A stretch of 64,000 nt of DNA from Plumapathes pennacea (Eukaryota > Cnidaria > Anthozoa > Antipatharia > Myriopathidae): NCBI GenBank assembly GCA_964036295.1, contig OZ038464.1, forward strand, positions 27,420,508-27,484,507. Reading direction: 5' to 3'. Positions 38,219 to 49,200 of this stretch are shown piece after piece. The notes under the pieces are model-generated. The model was not told the origin of the DNA, ran no database searches, and was given only the letters and a program-made list of their open reading frames with translations. Numbering within the stretch: position 1 is the stretch's first letter; each line of letters begins with the position of its first letter. Both the position numbers and the translations under genes were made by a program.

Positions 38219-38522
38219 GTGGAAAACGCGGAGTGCGGAGTATTGCGCAATATAGTGAAATTTAAAATAAAAACAAAGCTAAAACAAACACATTCATTTA
38301 AATTATGAATACAATGAAAGCTGGCCACAGATAAAAGCAAGCATGCATGGAATTTATCACCTTTTCATGCACCGGAAACAGCTAAGTGGCCGAAAAATGC
38401 GATCGAGTGCAGTCTTTCAAGCTGATTGGACTTTGATAGAACTCCGCTCACTCTATTACTCGTCGATAAAACAAGGGTCTTAACTATTATGATAAAGAAA
38501 CGCCATAACACGGTCTCCTTGG
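38219..38522. repeat. Left arm of a large inverted repeat flanking the kinase fragment
   Basis: This segment is the reverse complement of 39870-40204; for example CACCTTTTCATGCACCGGAA here pairs with TTCCGGTGCGTGAAAAGGTG near 40130. The left arm carries about 90 bp (roughly 38255-38335) that is absent from the right arm. Between the arms lie about 1.35 kb holding the kinase exon. The arms look like two copies of one repeat family in opposite orientation. Confidence 0.85.
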
Positions 38523-38983
38523 CCGTCTTTACAGCAAATAAACGTTGCTTTACATTGCCTCTTAAAACTAATTGTTGTTATTGTGTCCCTCAATTGAGCT
38601 AGTTTACAAAAGTAAAGAAGTCGCAAACGCAACTAAGAATGCGCTTCTTGTGCTTGCTTCAACCGTGTGAACCACCCTTCAGTGAGGTTCACACAGCTGC
38701 GAGCAGACTACAATCTTCCCTCAAAGTCTTACCTGAACTCTTCCAAATTCAAACTACAGCATTGATACGGGAAGGGGTGACTCAGAGCATGGTAGTTTTG
38801 ACAAAAGTACGACATTTAAAGCATGTGTCAACACATTTTGTCCAGGATTGTAGCCGTCTAACGTGTGAAACGTCATAACTTGATTGTCACATATAGTCAG
38901 TGTGCGATGTGACTAGCAAAGCACGTGGAGCTTTCCCGAGACTCATGTCGATTTAAATCAACTAGAAATCATTATTTGGGAAA

Positions 38984-39869
38984 ATGACATTTAAGCTTCC
39001 CGTGATGTGCAGCCTCGACGAAGCCTTGAGAAGACATACGGCTAATTTACCGACATTTCAATGGTCAGAACTGTCGGACAAAGATGAAATCGGCAGAGGA
39101 ACGTTCGGCTCTGTCTTTGTAGCAACTCATGGGAGCGGAGCAGCATCAGAGAAAGTAGTCGTTAAAAAGTTGATCGCTTCTTCACGCAACGACGAGAAGC
39201 AAAAGTTCTTCAAGGAAGCAAGGTTACTGAATGAACTTAATCACAAGAACGTAGTACTGTTTAAAAAGGTGTGCATTACACCTCCGGCGATAATGCTGGA
39301 CTATGTTTATTTTGATTTTTCGCCTTTTTGCCCTGATGCACCACGTGTGAACTGCCTGGAGGATCTTCCCGGGGGGGGGGGGGGGGGGGGGCGGGGGTAC
39401 TCCCTATGATCGGCTATACGGGGAGGCTCCGCCCGAAAGGGGTGTATTTTTACGATCGAGGTATAAAAGAGGGTATAAGAAAATGACGTTTTTTAGGTAT
39501 TTTAAAGGGTCAATAAAAAAGGTGGAGTGAGGAAATGATTTTGGTATTTTAAAGGGGTACGAAAAACGCCAGGAAAAACCGGGGAAAAAAATCGACGGAA
39601 GACTGGAAACTCCGCCTTGTTAAAAGAGGGAAGCACCCCGCCGTGGAATCGTCTGCCGGACGCATCAAAGGTATGAAAAAGGGGTGCATTTGTACTGGAG
39701 GTATATAAAAGGATCCCGATTTTGCCCCCAGGATGGTATTTTAAAGGGTAAGGGGTTGACAGTCCGGGCGGAGCCTCCCCGTACAAAAGTCCTTTGAGTA
39801 CCCCCTCCCCCCGGGGGATCTTCTGAGTCATCTAGACGCCACAAATGCCGTGGATCAGTTCTCCGCTTT
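38984..39869 (+). pseudogene. Truncated protein-kinase N-lobe exon, interrupted by a MITE
   Basis: From an ATG at 38984 the frame encodes the N-lobe of a protein kinase: the glycine loop EIGRGTFGSVFVA, the ATP-binding lysine in VVVKKL, an alpha-C helix with EARLLNELNHKNVV, and a hinge-like segment, LDYVYFDFSPF. At codon L of CLEDL (39368) a 447-bp MITE interrupts the exon. Skipping the element and one target-site copy restores CLEDLLSHLDATNAVDQF, so the insertion hit an intact exon. The frame then runs into an inverted-repeat arm at 39870. No C-lobe (HRD, DFG) follows. It resembles tyrosine-kinase-like (TKL) kinases, inferred from general form only. It cannot make a working kinase. Confidence 0.78.
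39361..39823. mobile_element. hAT-like MITE with 8-bp target duplication inside the kinase exon
   Basis: The 8-bp direct repeat GGATCTTC (39361-39368 and 39816-39823) flanks a 447-bp element whose ends are CCGGGGGG and CCCCCCGGG. Inner inverted repeats share ACGGGGAGGCTCCGCCCG on the left (about 39419) and its complement on the right (about 39765). The interior holds repeated GTATTTTAAAGGG-type blocks. An 8-bp duplication is typical of hAT transposons. A decayed relative lies at about 50257-50395 in a DBF4 intron. Confidence 0.87.
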
Positions 39870-40204
39870 CCAAGGAGGCCGTGTTATGGCGTTTCTTTAT
39901 CATAATAGTTGAGAACCTTGTTTTATCAACGAGTAATAGAGTGAGCGGAGTTCTATCAAAGTCCAATCAGCTTGAAAGACTGCACTCGATCGCATTTTTC
40001 GGTCATTTAGCTGTCACTTGACTCTGAAGATGACTTCCGCTCAGGTAGTCGAAACGTCAGTCACCAACAACAGTCTTTCTGGAGACTACTCTAACCCGGA
40101 CGATCACAACCAACCTACTGTTAGCTGTTTCCGGTGCGTGAAAAGGTGATAAATTCCATGCATGCTTGCTTTTTGCGCAACACTCCGCACTCCGCGTTTT
40201 CCAC
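39870..40204. repeat. Right arm of the inverted repeat, with a 105-bp nested insertion
   Basis: This is the complement of 38219-38522. It is interrupted at about 40014-40118 by a short insertion flanked by TTAGCTG on both sides (about 40007-40013 and 40119-40125). The matching left arm has a single AGCTAA there, so the 7-bp duplication marks a true insertion. The insertion carries a hammerhead-like core, described in the findings. Confidence 0.85.
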
Positions 40205-40740
40205 AAGACCTTTGTGAACTGCAAACTCAATGCTCAGGACTATTTCGGTGCATTTTTCATATCTGGTATACAATGCATGACCATTGCGAAACAAAGGCTA
40301 CATGATTGAATGAAAGAAACATTTCAACAGGCAAAGTACGATAAGCAGAAGAGTTTTATGAGGCAACAGATTGTCATGTACAGAGTAAAGCATAAATCGC
40401 CATTGTTTTGCGGCTAAAGCTCATCGTAGCTTTGGTTTTCGTTTTCTGCCTGTTATCTTCCCAGACGTATTTCGTGCCGCCACAGAAAATTTCATCGGGA
40501 CTAAATATTTAGCGGCGACAGAGAAATTTGCAATCCCCGAGCGGTATCCATCAAACATTTGTTTACGGCTATTCTCAAACCTTCCGCGGTGAACTTAAGA
40601 ACGCAAGCCAAAATCATTCCCTAAAATCCAGTTTATCCGTGCATCTTCCACAGAGCCCAATGGTGTTGAGTTTGGATGGGATGCAGTTAACTCTTACATA
40701 CAAGTAACGAGCAAACTGGCCACATCTCAAGTTGTTTAGC

Positions 40741-41075
40741 GAAATCAATTACATACATACATACATACATACATACATTTTTATTGATGCTCCCCTCAAG
40801 GGGCTTTTCAGCAACAATTTGGCTTTGCCATATTACTGTGGAGTACAGGCACTGAGGGTGGTCACTGCCAGAGATTTGTTTACGTCCTCAGTGGTTCTTT
40901 TACGTCCCCCCTGTAATCAAGTATAGAAGTATAGGGAGACGGGACCGCCATTTTACGTAGTCAGCCGAGCCAAGTGAAGACCTTACCATTTGCTGATAGA
41001 AACAAAGGCAGCATCTTCTCTTCAGTTATTTTAAGACCCTGAGTGCTGGTCCGGCCGGGGTTCAAACCCGGGATC
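40741..41075 (+). repeat. Dispersed retroelement-like (LINE 3'-end or SINE) segment after an (ATAC)n run
   Basis: An (ATAC)n microsatellite at 40749-40777 leads into a region ending in a phrase with CCGGCCGGGGTTCAAACCCG, which resembles a Pol III B box. No ORF has reverse-transcriptase motifs. I recognise the general form of a dispersed retroelement tail but cannot assign a family. Confidence 0.35.
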
Positions 41076-41077
41076 AT

Positions 41078-41265
41078 ATGAACCAATCACCGTGTGCTGA
41101 TTCTGGACCCAGAAGAAAAAAAACTCCATTTTTAAGCTCACCGGGGCCACGCCCCGCGCGAGCAAAAATATGAACCAATTAACTTGTGCTGATTGTCGAC
41201 CCAGAAAAAAAAAAAAAAAGAATTTCCTTTTATAAGCTCGCTTGGGCCCAGGCCCCCGCGAGCAA
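41078..41265. repeat. Diverged tandem duplication, about 91 bp, two copies
   Basis: Copies begin with ATGAACCAATNA at 41078 and 41169. Each runs through GTGCTGATT, a CGACCCAGAA-like motif, an A-run and a GAGCAA ending. Minus-strand ORFs here (for example 41031-41288) translate the A-runs as poly-Phe and are not genes. Confidence 0.7.
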
Positions 41266-41412
41266 TAATGTAACCGTACTCCCCTCACTCAAACATTCAT
41301 CGCAGAAGATCGGATTGGAACGGAGATTTTGAGTGTTTTGAATATTATATTGGCCTCCCGTGTTAATATTCGCTACTCGCCCGAGTCCGGGAGAAGTCAG
41401 TTCAGATAGTGG

Positions 41413-42576
41413 CTGAGGTTCCACTAGGCAAAATTTAATCCTCTAGCTAGCTTTAGCGTATTGGATTTCTAAACTAGCTTTAGAAAGTTGTCAGAGACAT
41501 GTCACACATGTCTGTCAATTGTCATTAGCGGCTTCTTGATTTCAACTGATTGCCTTGCTGCTTGGGAGTGCTTTCAGTGCAGACAAGCTATAATTTTGCC
41601 GCGAAACTATCTGTTTGTTTTTCACGAGAAGAGATGGAAGACGAGACGCTCAACGTCTGGGGGTTTCGTGACTGCCCTTGTTCATAATTCTGGAACTGAC
41701 TCCCCGAGGGTACGGCTGAGCACCTCTGGTGGCTGTTGGACTTGATCATTACGAGCCCAATAATATTGCCCAGGGATATAGTTTGGACTATAGCGCGAAA
41801 AATCGTCACCATAACACATTTTCGTGCAAGAAGCAAAGCTGACTACTCCACATGTATGGCGTCTTCCCGCGCCGCGAAATTCTAAACGTGTAAAAATTTC
41901 TCATCAAGAGCACTTGCAATTCCATACATGTGTGGCTAATGCACCAGTCAATTGTAACCCCCCCCCCCCCCCCCCCCCCCCACCTCGGGGAATGGTGGGG
42001 CAATGTGGGGCATTTTTTCGTATTTGAAAGGTGTTTAAGCCTGTAGGGGTGGGGGATTTTCTCTTCATGATTCCCGACCTACGGAGGTGGGGCTCAAGGT
42101 GGGAGATTTGACCAAAAATATGATGCAGTGCGGCCTCATCCAGTTCGACCACGCGGTTCGTTCGTGAAAGAAGTTTCTGTGCAAAGCCTCTTGTAAGATT
42201 TTGCCAAATTTTTGGCCCCACAATGTGGGGGATTTGTCAGCACATTGTGCCCCATGGGGTGGGGGAATAGTCGATTATTGCAACAAAGAAAATCCATGTC
42301 CCCACTATTCCCCGAGGTGGGAGGGGGGGGGGGGTGGGGGGGGTGGGGGTTACAATTGACTGGTGCATAAATGATTCTAGCTTTGATAAAGCTAGCAATA
42401 AAACCTACTTTCAAAGTCGCTTTAACCTCGACTTAGCTCCCTTGAACTTTGCGGCACTAAGTGGAAAATTTAAGCTTAATCTAGATTTACCAAAAATGAT
42501 CGGTTCCACTTGTTTTTGGGCTAAAGCTAGCTTTAGGCGACGTTTATCTAGCTTTAACTTTCTAGTGGAACCTCAG
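41413..42576. mobile_element. TIR element of about 1.16 kb carrying a nested MITE
   Basis: The ends CTGAGGTTCCACTAG (41413-41427) and CTAGTGGAACCTCAG (42562-42576) are perfect inverted repeats of 15 bp. Subterminal AGCTAGCTTTAG motifs occur in both orientations near both ends. Without the nested 428-bp MITE and one target copy it would be about 0.73 kb. No transposase is recognisable. A target duplication was not evident. Confidence 0.72.
41937..42370. mobile_element. PIF/Harbinger-like MITE with TAA target duplication
   Basis: The 428-bp element spans 41940-42367, with ends TGCACCAGTCAATTGTAACC and GGTTACAATTGACTGGTGCA (20-bp perfect TIR), flanked by TAA at 41937-41939 and 42368-42370. Long C-runs on the left and G-runs on the right add to the complementarity. 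A 3-bp TAA/TTA duplication is characteristic of PIF/Harbinger elements. It is nested within the larger TIR element at 41413-42576. Confidence 0.87.
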
Positions 42577-44942
42577 TCAATGACACTGATAGAGCGGGTG
42601 ACAAGGCCGAGTAGAAGACCGCGACCTTGTTTTTGCTGACAGATGGAGATTTGTTTGGAATGAATCATAAATACATGCCATTCGAAAATTGCTAGTGTAA
42701 ACAATCAGATTCAACACGCGATTCCACCTGGTATTTTACGCAGGGGTTCATACGGTACTCGGGTTAGATTTCCATTTGCTCACTACCCGGCAAAGCGAAG
42801 TTAATGCAACTCATCCCAAGCAATAACCCCGACATTGGCCGTCAGTCAAATGTTACGCAAAGGACTGCACAACCACCCCAGTCAGTGAAAGTTCTCAGTG
42901 CAAGTACATTTTTCGAACAATAGTATAGTATTCATTGCTTGACTGAAAACAGTAGATGGGGATTACGAATGAAACAGAACCTTTTATGGACATGTTTATG
43001 AAAGTGAAAGTGTGTCTTTCGGCCGCGGAACAAAAGCAATAGCTTTGGAGCTTCTAGAAGGTCAAAGATGACTGTCAACGCCGGATATGAAACGACAATG
43101 ACGCTCAAACGAGTTGAAACCTTTTTCATTGTTCACCACTAGTTTTCGAGTGGTTTACTAGCATGTCGTGATAACTATATAGCTACAACCACGAATAGAA
43201 AAGAGGTCGCATGCATGCACTGAGCGTTTCCGCGTCAGAATATCAAGTATCTGCAAACGGCCGATGAAACGATGCGAGGCGGTTACAGTAGACAACAAGA
43301 CGTACAATCTTCTGTCAGCAAAAGGCCCTGAGCGGCCGAGTCTGTAGGAGAGGGCACAGAAATTTGGCACTGAACCAAGTTAGCAGAGGCAGAACTTCAA
43401 AGCTTATCTTTGAGCGATGGTTGACCGTCACTACTTCAGTCACTGATTTCCGCCTAGAATCAATATCGTCTCTCGCAGATAACTAAGCAAGCAGGCAGGC
43501 TTTTCTCACATAAAAAGTAACAACAACGTAAGTTTAAGTTGTCGTGTTACTTACGCACACTATCTCCCGGCTACTCGGCTCTTATTCCCGCACGATGCTT
43601 GCTCTGATCGCGTTAATGCTTCGGTAACTGCTACAATAAATACTGCGTACTAAGTGATGAATTCTAATGTCAGTTGAAACGTGCTATGGTTACCCATGAG
43701 TAGATAAAACTCACTCTTGCGAGACAAATCAAGTTGACAGATTTCACGTCAGCAGTCGGTAATGACTTAGCGGCAAATGAAACGGCTGCTGCAGCTCTTA
43801 GTACCACTTGCGTAATTTTAGTCTACGCGATGCCTGGCTTATGAGCATATATATTTTACTGTTTCACAACTTGGGTATGTTCCTGTGACTCTGTCAAACA
43901 CTTCGACAAACCTTCACCATTTTAAAGCAAAAGGAATAATTTTTCAACCGCCGACTACACATGTCCAATACGCCGCCCCGCTACATCTGAGTACGTCAGA
44001 CAAGTAGGGAATTCAATTTAACTTTCGGTCCATCGGTATACACTTTGAGGGCCGGCTGTATGGACACTTTACCTTACAAGTGTGTTTCTTCATTTAGCGT
44101 CAGTTCGTCCATCGTGCACCGTCAGCCAACACCTTCGAGTGGCCTGCGGACGCGACACTTAGAATTGTTTTAGTTAATACTTTGGCTACATGTGTACCAT
44201 TTCCGTCTGTCTATCGGACACCATCGGCTCCGGCCTACTTGTCCATCGGACTCAGATAGTGTGTATTGGACAACTGTAGTTTACCCGCGACAATTTTTTT
44301 CTATATAACACTCGGGAAAGCTACAGCCAAGAAAGGCGACTCAGCTCGGCGGAAAGTGTCTGAACAGAGGAAGATTGGTATGTACATGCATTGCTCCACG
44401 GTCGTTTCACCAGGCCGGCCGCGTAAGTTCGACGGATAATTCGAATAAATACAAAATGAAAGAAAAATGATGCCCAAACAGGAAATTTTTCGTTCTGGCC
44501 AATCAAACGTGAGTTGATTCGATTGACATGTTATCGGGACGTCGACTTCGAATAAAAGGCCATGTCTTGCCTTCAGCAGAAAAACGGAAAGTTTCATTAT
44601 AAAAAAAGCGCATATAATAAAGCATCGTTACACGGCTTTCTTTTTGTTCCTCTGAATATGGGGACACATCGCACGTATTGTTTAACAAAGGAAAAACCAA
44701 GAACAAGAATTAGCAGACAGTGACAAATAAATAGCAACGGCAAGAAACACCCACTCCACTTAGTTTAATGTCGACATATTGCAACTCACAATTTCAAAGA
44801 TTTAATCTGGCCAAAGGCAAAATTATAGGCCAATCGAGAACAGAAGCTCTTTCTGCTCAGGAAATCAATTTATGGTGATTTATCGCACTGCTGATAGGTC
44901 TTTTCTTCAAAGCAAACTACTCTGGCTTTTTCAAAAGTTACA
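42577..44942. other. Intergenic sequence, no supported gene
   Basis: ORFs here stay under 100 residues and have no recognisable domain. One possible diverged minisatellite unit (CAGTGAAAGTTCTCAGTGCA) is near 42883. Confidence 0.6.
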
Positions 44943-45139
44943 GGCCCCGTTTACACTAGAGCGAATTTATCCGGATTCGAGGCATTTGTTTCCGGATTTG
45001 TAAAAGCGTTTACACTGGTTTTTATGAATCCGGGATCATTTTTATTGACTCCGGAGAGAAAACGAATCCGGAATCGAGAGTGGGAACTTTGTATCCGGAT
45101 ACTTTGTATCCGAAACAGTTTTCAAGTGTAAACGGGGCC
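44943..45139. mobile_element. Short MITE with GGCCCCGTTTACAC ends
   Basis: The terminal inverted repeats GGCCCCGTTTACAC (44943-44956) and GTGTAAACGGGGCC (45126-45139) are perfect over 14 bp and flanked by ACA on both sides. The interior has repeated TCCGGAT motifs. The ends are similar to those of the element at 26921-27204. Confidence 0.82.
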
Positions 45140-45364
45140 ACAACCTTTGCGATTTACGCTGTAATAAGCCCTTAAGGTTGCAGCTCTTTGTTGGGCCGTA
45201 ACTTCACTGAAATTTGATCTATTTTTGTCACTCAAAAAGTCTAAAGTGACGAGTTTTCAGTTGTGAGGGTCATGTGACCTCCAACTGCAAAGCGCCTATT
45301 ACTTTGGTTTTACCAAAGTCATCCAAAAACCGCTCTAAGCGTTTTATCCAGCATTAGTCTAATT

Positions 45365-45705
45365 AATAAATTTCCACTGGTTTGCCGTGGTGTGGACTCT
45401 TATTTACCACGATTTACGTCATCACATGGTCAAAATGTTGTGGATTCACGAGGCGCTTCGCCGAGTGAGTCCACAACAAATTTTGACCTTGTGATGGCGT
45501 AAATCGTGGTAAATAAGAGTCCACACCACGGCAAACCAGTGGAAATTTGTTTTTTACCACTCTATTTAGAAATATACGAGAAAATTTCGCTGTATTTCGT
45601 TGCAAAACGTGACACGCTGGCGTCACATCGTTGTCTGGACTCTTATTTACCACGGTTAATCGACCAATCAGAGAGCGAGAAACTAGTGTGTTGTGGTAAA
45701 ATCGT
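45365..45705. mobile_element. Foldback repeat, copy B
   Basis: Same structure as 440-778, with palindromic core 45368-45548 and the same tail ending ACTAGTGTGTTGTGGTAAAA. The copies differ by scattered substitutions and small indels. The copy ends about 0.5 kb downstream of the DBF4 stop codon. Confidence 0.85.
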
Positions 45706-46229
45706 GCTTTGAATATGTGGGCATTGCCTTGTCACAACTTGGAGGTGTGATCACTCGAAATGAAAGGTGTAATGTAGATTAATAAAAAAATGTGTAAATT
45801 CCAAAACACATTTTCTTGTTTTATAATAAATTAAAAACTATATGTATATCTGGATTTTGTGCAAGACAATCATTGATAAAAGTCAAGTTTTCTTGTGGTA
45901 TGTAGAGAATGGACATCTAATAGTGTCGGTAATTAACCAATTATATATGTACATGTATGTATATGTGGAGAACGAATATCTAAAAATGTCTTAACGGGCT
46001 CTGACTGAGGCATGTCAGTAAGTAAATGTGTATGATATTCGACTTCAGAAGGAATATCTAAAAATGCGGATGGCGAATAAAGGAATTTCCTCGGGGAAAA
46101 AAAAACCCTAGAGCCGTGATCGATGTTGCAAACTCTTACTGAGGTAAATTTGTACTTTAAAATATAAAATATAAAAAATATATATATTTTAAAAAGTCAA
46201 AGAAGGTCTAGAACTCTAATACAAACCTC

Positions 46230-49200
46230 CTAACCACTAAAATCGTAAACATCGACGCTTTCGTCCACAAACTCGTATTGGTCACCACCTCTAAGGAAAC
46301 GGGATCGCCTCCGTGGCGTGACTAGGATAGGCCCTAGGGTAGAGGAGTAAGCTCTGGTCTTCTTTCCGTTTCTTGGGGTAACGGAAGAAGAGGGAAAAGT
46401 GTCAGACTTGTAAATCCAGCTGGCTGAGCTGCGGAGTCTTCCCGTGGGTGTCGCGCAAGAGGAAGGGCACTCGAAAGAGTGACACGGGGAAGAACTCGAG
46501 GATTGAAAAGATATGTCTCGCGAACTTGACGACGATATGGAGTTGGAGGGTCGTAACGGCTTCAAGGGCTTCAACGTCTTTGACACACCAGGAGCTCGCT
46601 TTGCTGTCAATTCGGATCGACACCTTAGTGGCCTTAAAGGACGTAAAGTTGCTATCTTGCTCCTGTCATCACCTGCTTCTCTGGGGGCCGATCGCTTACT
46701 TCCTACGTGAAGGCCAGGAGCTGTGCTTCCAGATCCCGTTGTTCTCCTTTCTAAACTGACCTCACTTGTTGCTGCAGACTTGCTGTTCGTCACAGATTGC
46801 TTAGCACCCCTATGAACCCGCCCTGTCTTTGCATGTTTCCCGACTCCAGCTATCGGTGATTTTCCTCCACTCCGCCTTCCTTTTTCAGATTCCTGCCTTT
46901 TCTTTGTATTCTGCCCTTGTTCTCGAGGTATTTTCCATTCGCGTTTCCCAAATGCATTACCTTCCTGTGACTTCTTTATCAGCTCAGCCTTTCTTGCATC
47001 TTTCCCAGGTAACGTTTCCGTGGACTTTGACGGCCGCCCTTTACTCCTTCGTAATTTCACACGCTCTTCCAGCGTCTGGAATATCATCTCATCAAACAGG
47101 TCGAACTCCACTTGTTCGCTACAGATATCTTGCTGATTTGGTTGGTATTCATGAGGCTGTTCAGAGTTTGTCGCCTCGTTAGTCGTTTCCCTCTCTGCAT
47201 TACCCATCCTGATTTTTTTGCGCGTTTCCTGTTGTTTGTTATCATTCGTACCCGACAGAGAACTGAGTTCTAGTGCTTCATGCAAATTCTGCGAGAGTTT
47301 TCTTGATTTGGTACTTCGGGTTTCAACAGGCGGTGATGACTGTTCGCACGTCTCACTTTGAGATCTACTTCGTTTCGCAGGCAGCTCTATTTCTATATCA
47401 TCGTCAAACTCCGGCTCGGCTTCTCTCTTACGTCTTCCAAATTTTAATTCAATTCTTGGAGTGAGTCCTGACGGTTCTTCGTCTTCCCCGCCGTCTGTGC
47501 TGTCTGCTATCGTGCTACTAGAATCTTCATCATCACAAACATCAGCTTCAATGTTTCTATCTTCAGTGGACGACGTTTTCAAAACGTTCTTGCCAAATGT
47601 CATGGCCAAATCAAGAATGTCTCGGTTCGAACAATTCCCGCTTTCCTGATCTTGTTCTAAGTTCGACACGTTACTTTGTGATATTGCATCGATATCTTTT
47701 CCCTTTCCACCTTTCTTTTCATTTTTTCGACTGCGTTTTTTACCATCAGATACCAACGTTCGAGTACTCTTTCCTTCGTCACTCTTGTGGAAGATTTGCT
47801 CGCAAGGCATCAGCTCTAAAGGGCTGGCTTCTTTCTCTGTCATGTTCTCTACGATGGATTCTATGTGAAAGCTGAGATCTCGCTCTGAAGACATGGACTG
47901 ATCAAAATGAGGCACGTCAAAACCGTGAAAATCTTCCTCGTCGTCGTCAGAGTTAAACAATTGACTAAAGCTACGCTCCTTCTTCAATGCTAGTTCGCTT
48001 GCACTGATGGTCAGCTTGTCTGCGATGTCCCACTCTTCATTCTGTTTATGTTTATTGTGGTCGTTCTCCGTCTCGGCGGCAACAGGGGAAGATCTGACAT
48101 TCTGCAAGGAAATATCACCAGTTATCTCAAGAGATTCTTCGGCAGTCGCTGGATCTTGGAGATTTTGAGGTGTTCCGGGAAGTGCAATCAAGGAATCATC
48201 AGAATCGAACATATCGCTTGTAGTTATTGAGGCCTTCCGCTTTCTTTGTGCTTTCTGCCTTTGCTTTTTATCACCGGATTGCTCGACGCCATCCGAATCT
48301 GACTCAGCCGTCGTACTCACTGAGACGTTCCGCTTTGCTGTCCCTTGTTTCTTAACTGGTGTCCCCTCATCGCTGAATTGTTCTTCGCTTGTCGGCTCTT
48401 CCTCCAAAATTGTCCTTTTTGCCCTAATATTGCTCCTTATTTTGTATTCTCTCGCAGGAGGGCTTGGACCGCTCTCAGGACTACTACTGCCAAACGCCGA
48501 TTGGTCACTGAAGGACTCGTCAGCCTTTTCACTTCTCATAGAGAGGCCACTCCGTGGGCTGTTGGAAGGGTTCGATGGTTCCCCCTTTTTTGGATTGATT
48601 TCATCTCGGTTGTGCTTAGTTCTTCGAGGGGTACGACACACCGACGCATCTGGCACACTATTCCCTCTTAGTCTTTCACTGATTGCCGATATACAACTCC
48701 TTTTGCGGCGAAGCGGTGCTGGGAGGTCGTTTGTCGTTTGTTTGTTTGTTGTTCGTTCTTTTGCCGGTAAACTGGATCGATTTCTCAGTGGGTATGCACG
48801 TGGTGGCTCCACAGATTCGTCATCGGTCGTATCGGACAGTGGCTCTTTGGTTTTGGCGGTTTCAGTACTGCAACAGCTAATGATCGTGACTGTACTCGAT
48901 GATGTGCCACTCAGAGTGTCTCTCAGCATCACCTGCATGGACTGAGTTTTGATAGGATTGGACGGCTCCTGGGATAGCTCTATGCTTTCGGTTTCGTCCG
49001 AGTCACCGTCTTCTGCTTCTTTGGTTTCTTCAGCGCAAATCACGGTGGAAGAGATCGCCAGTCGAGATGACGATCTTCTCTTACCAAAGACAGATGTCGC
49101 CGATGAAGTAGCATCTCCTTGCTGGGTCATTTCCCCAGAGGAGCGGTCACAGCTCTGGGTCGCATTATTATCGCTTGTGAATAAACCCTCGCCATTTTCT

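Noticed and set aside
48430-48945. Plus-strand ORF of 171 residues opposite DBF4, and several others at 46448-49620
   Set aside because: They are antisense shadows of the long DBF4 exon, with no motif or splice support.
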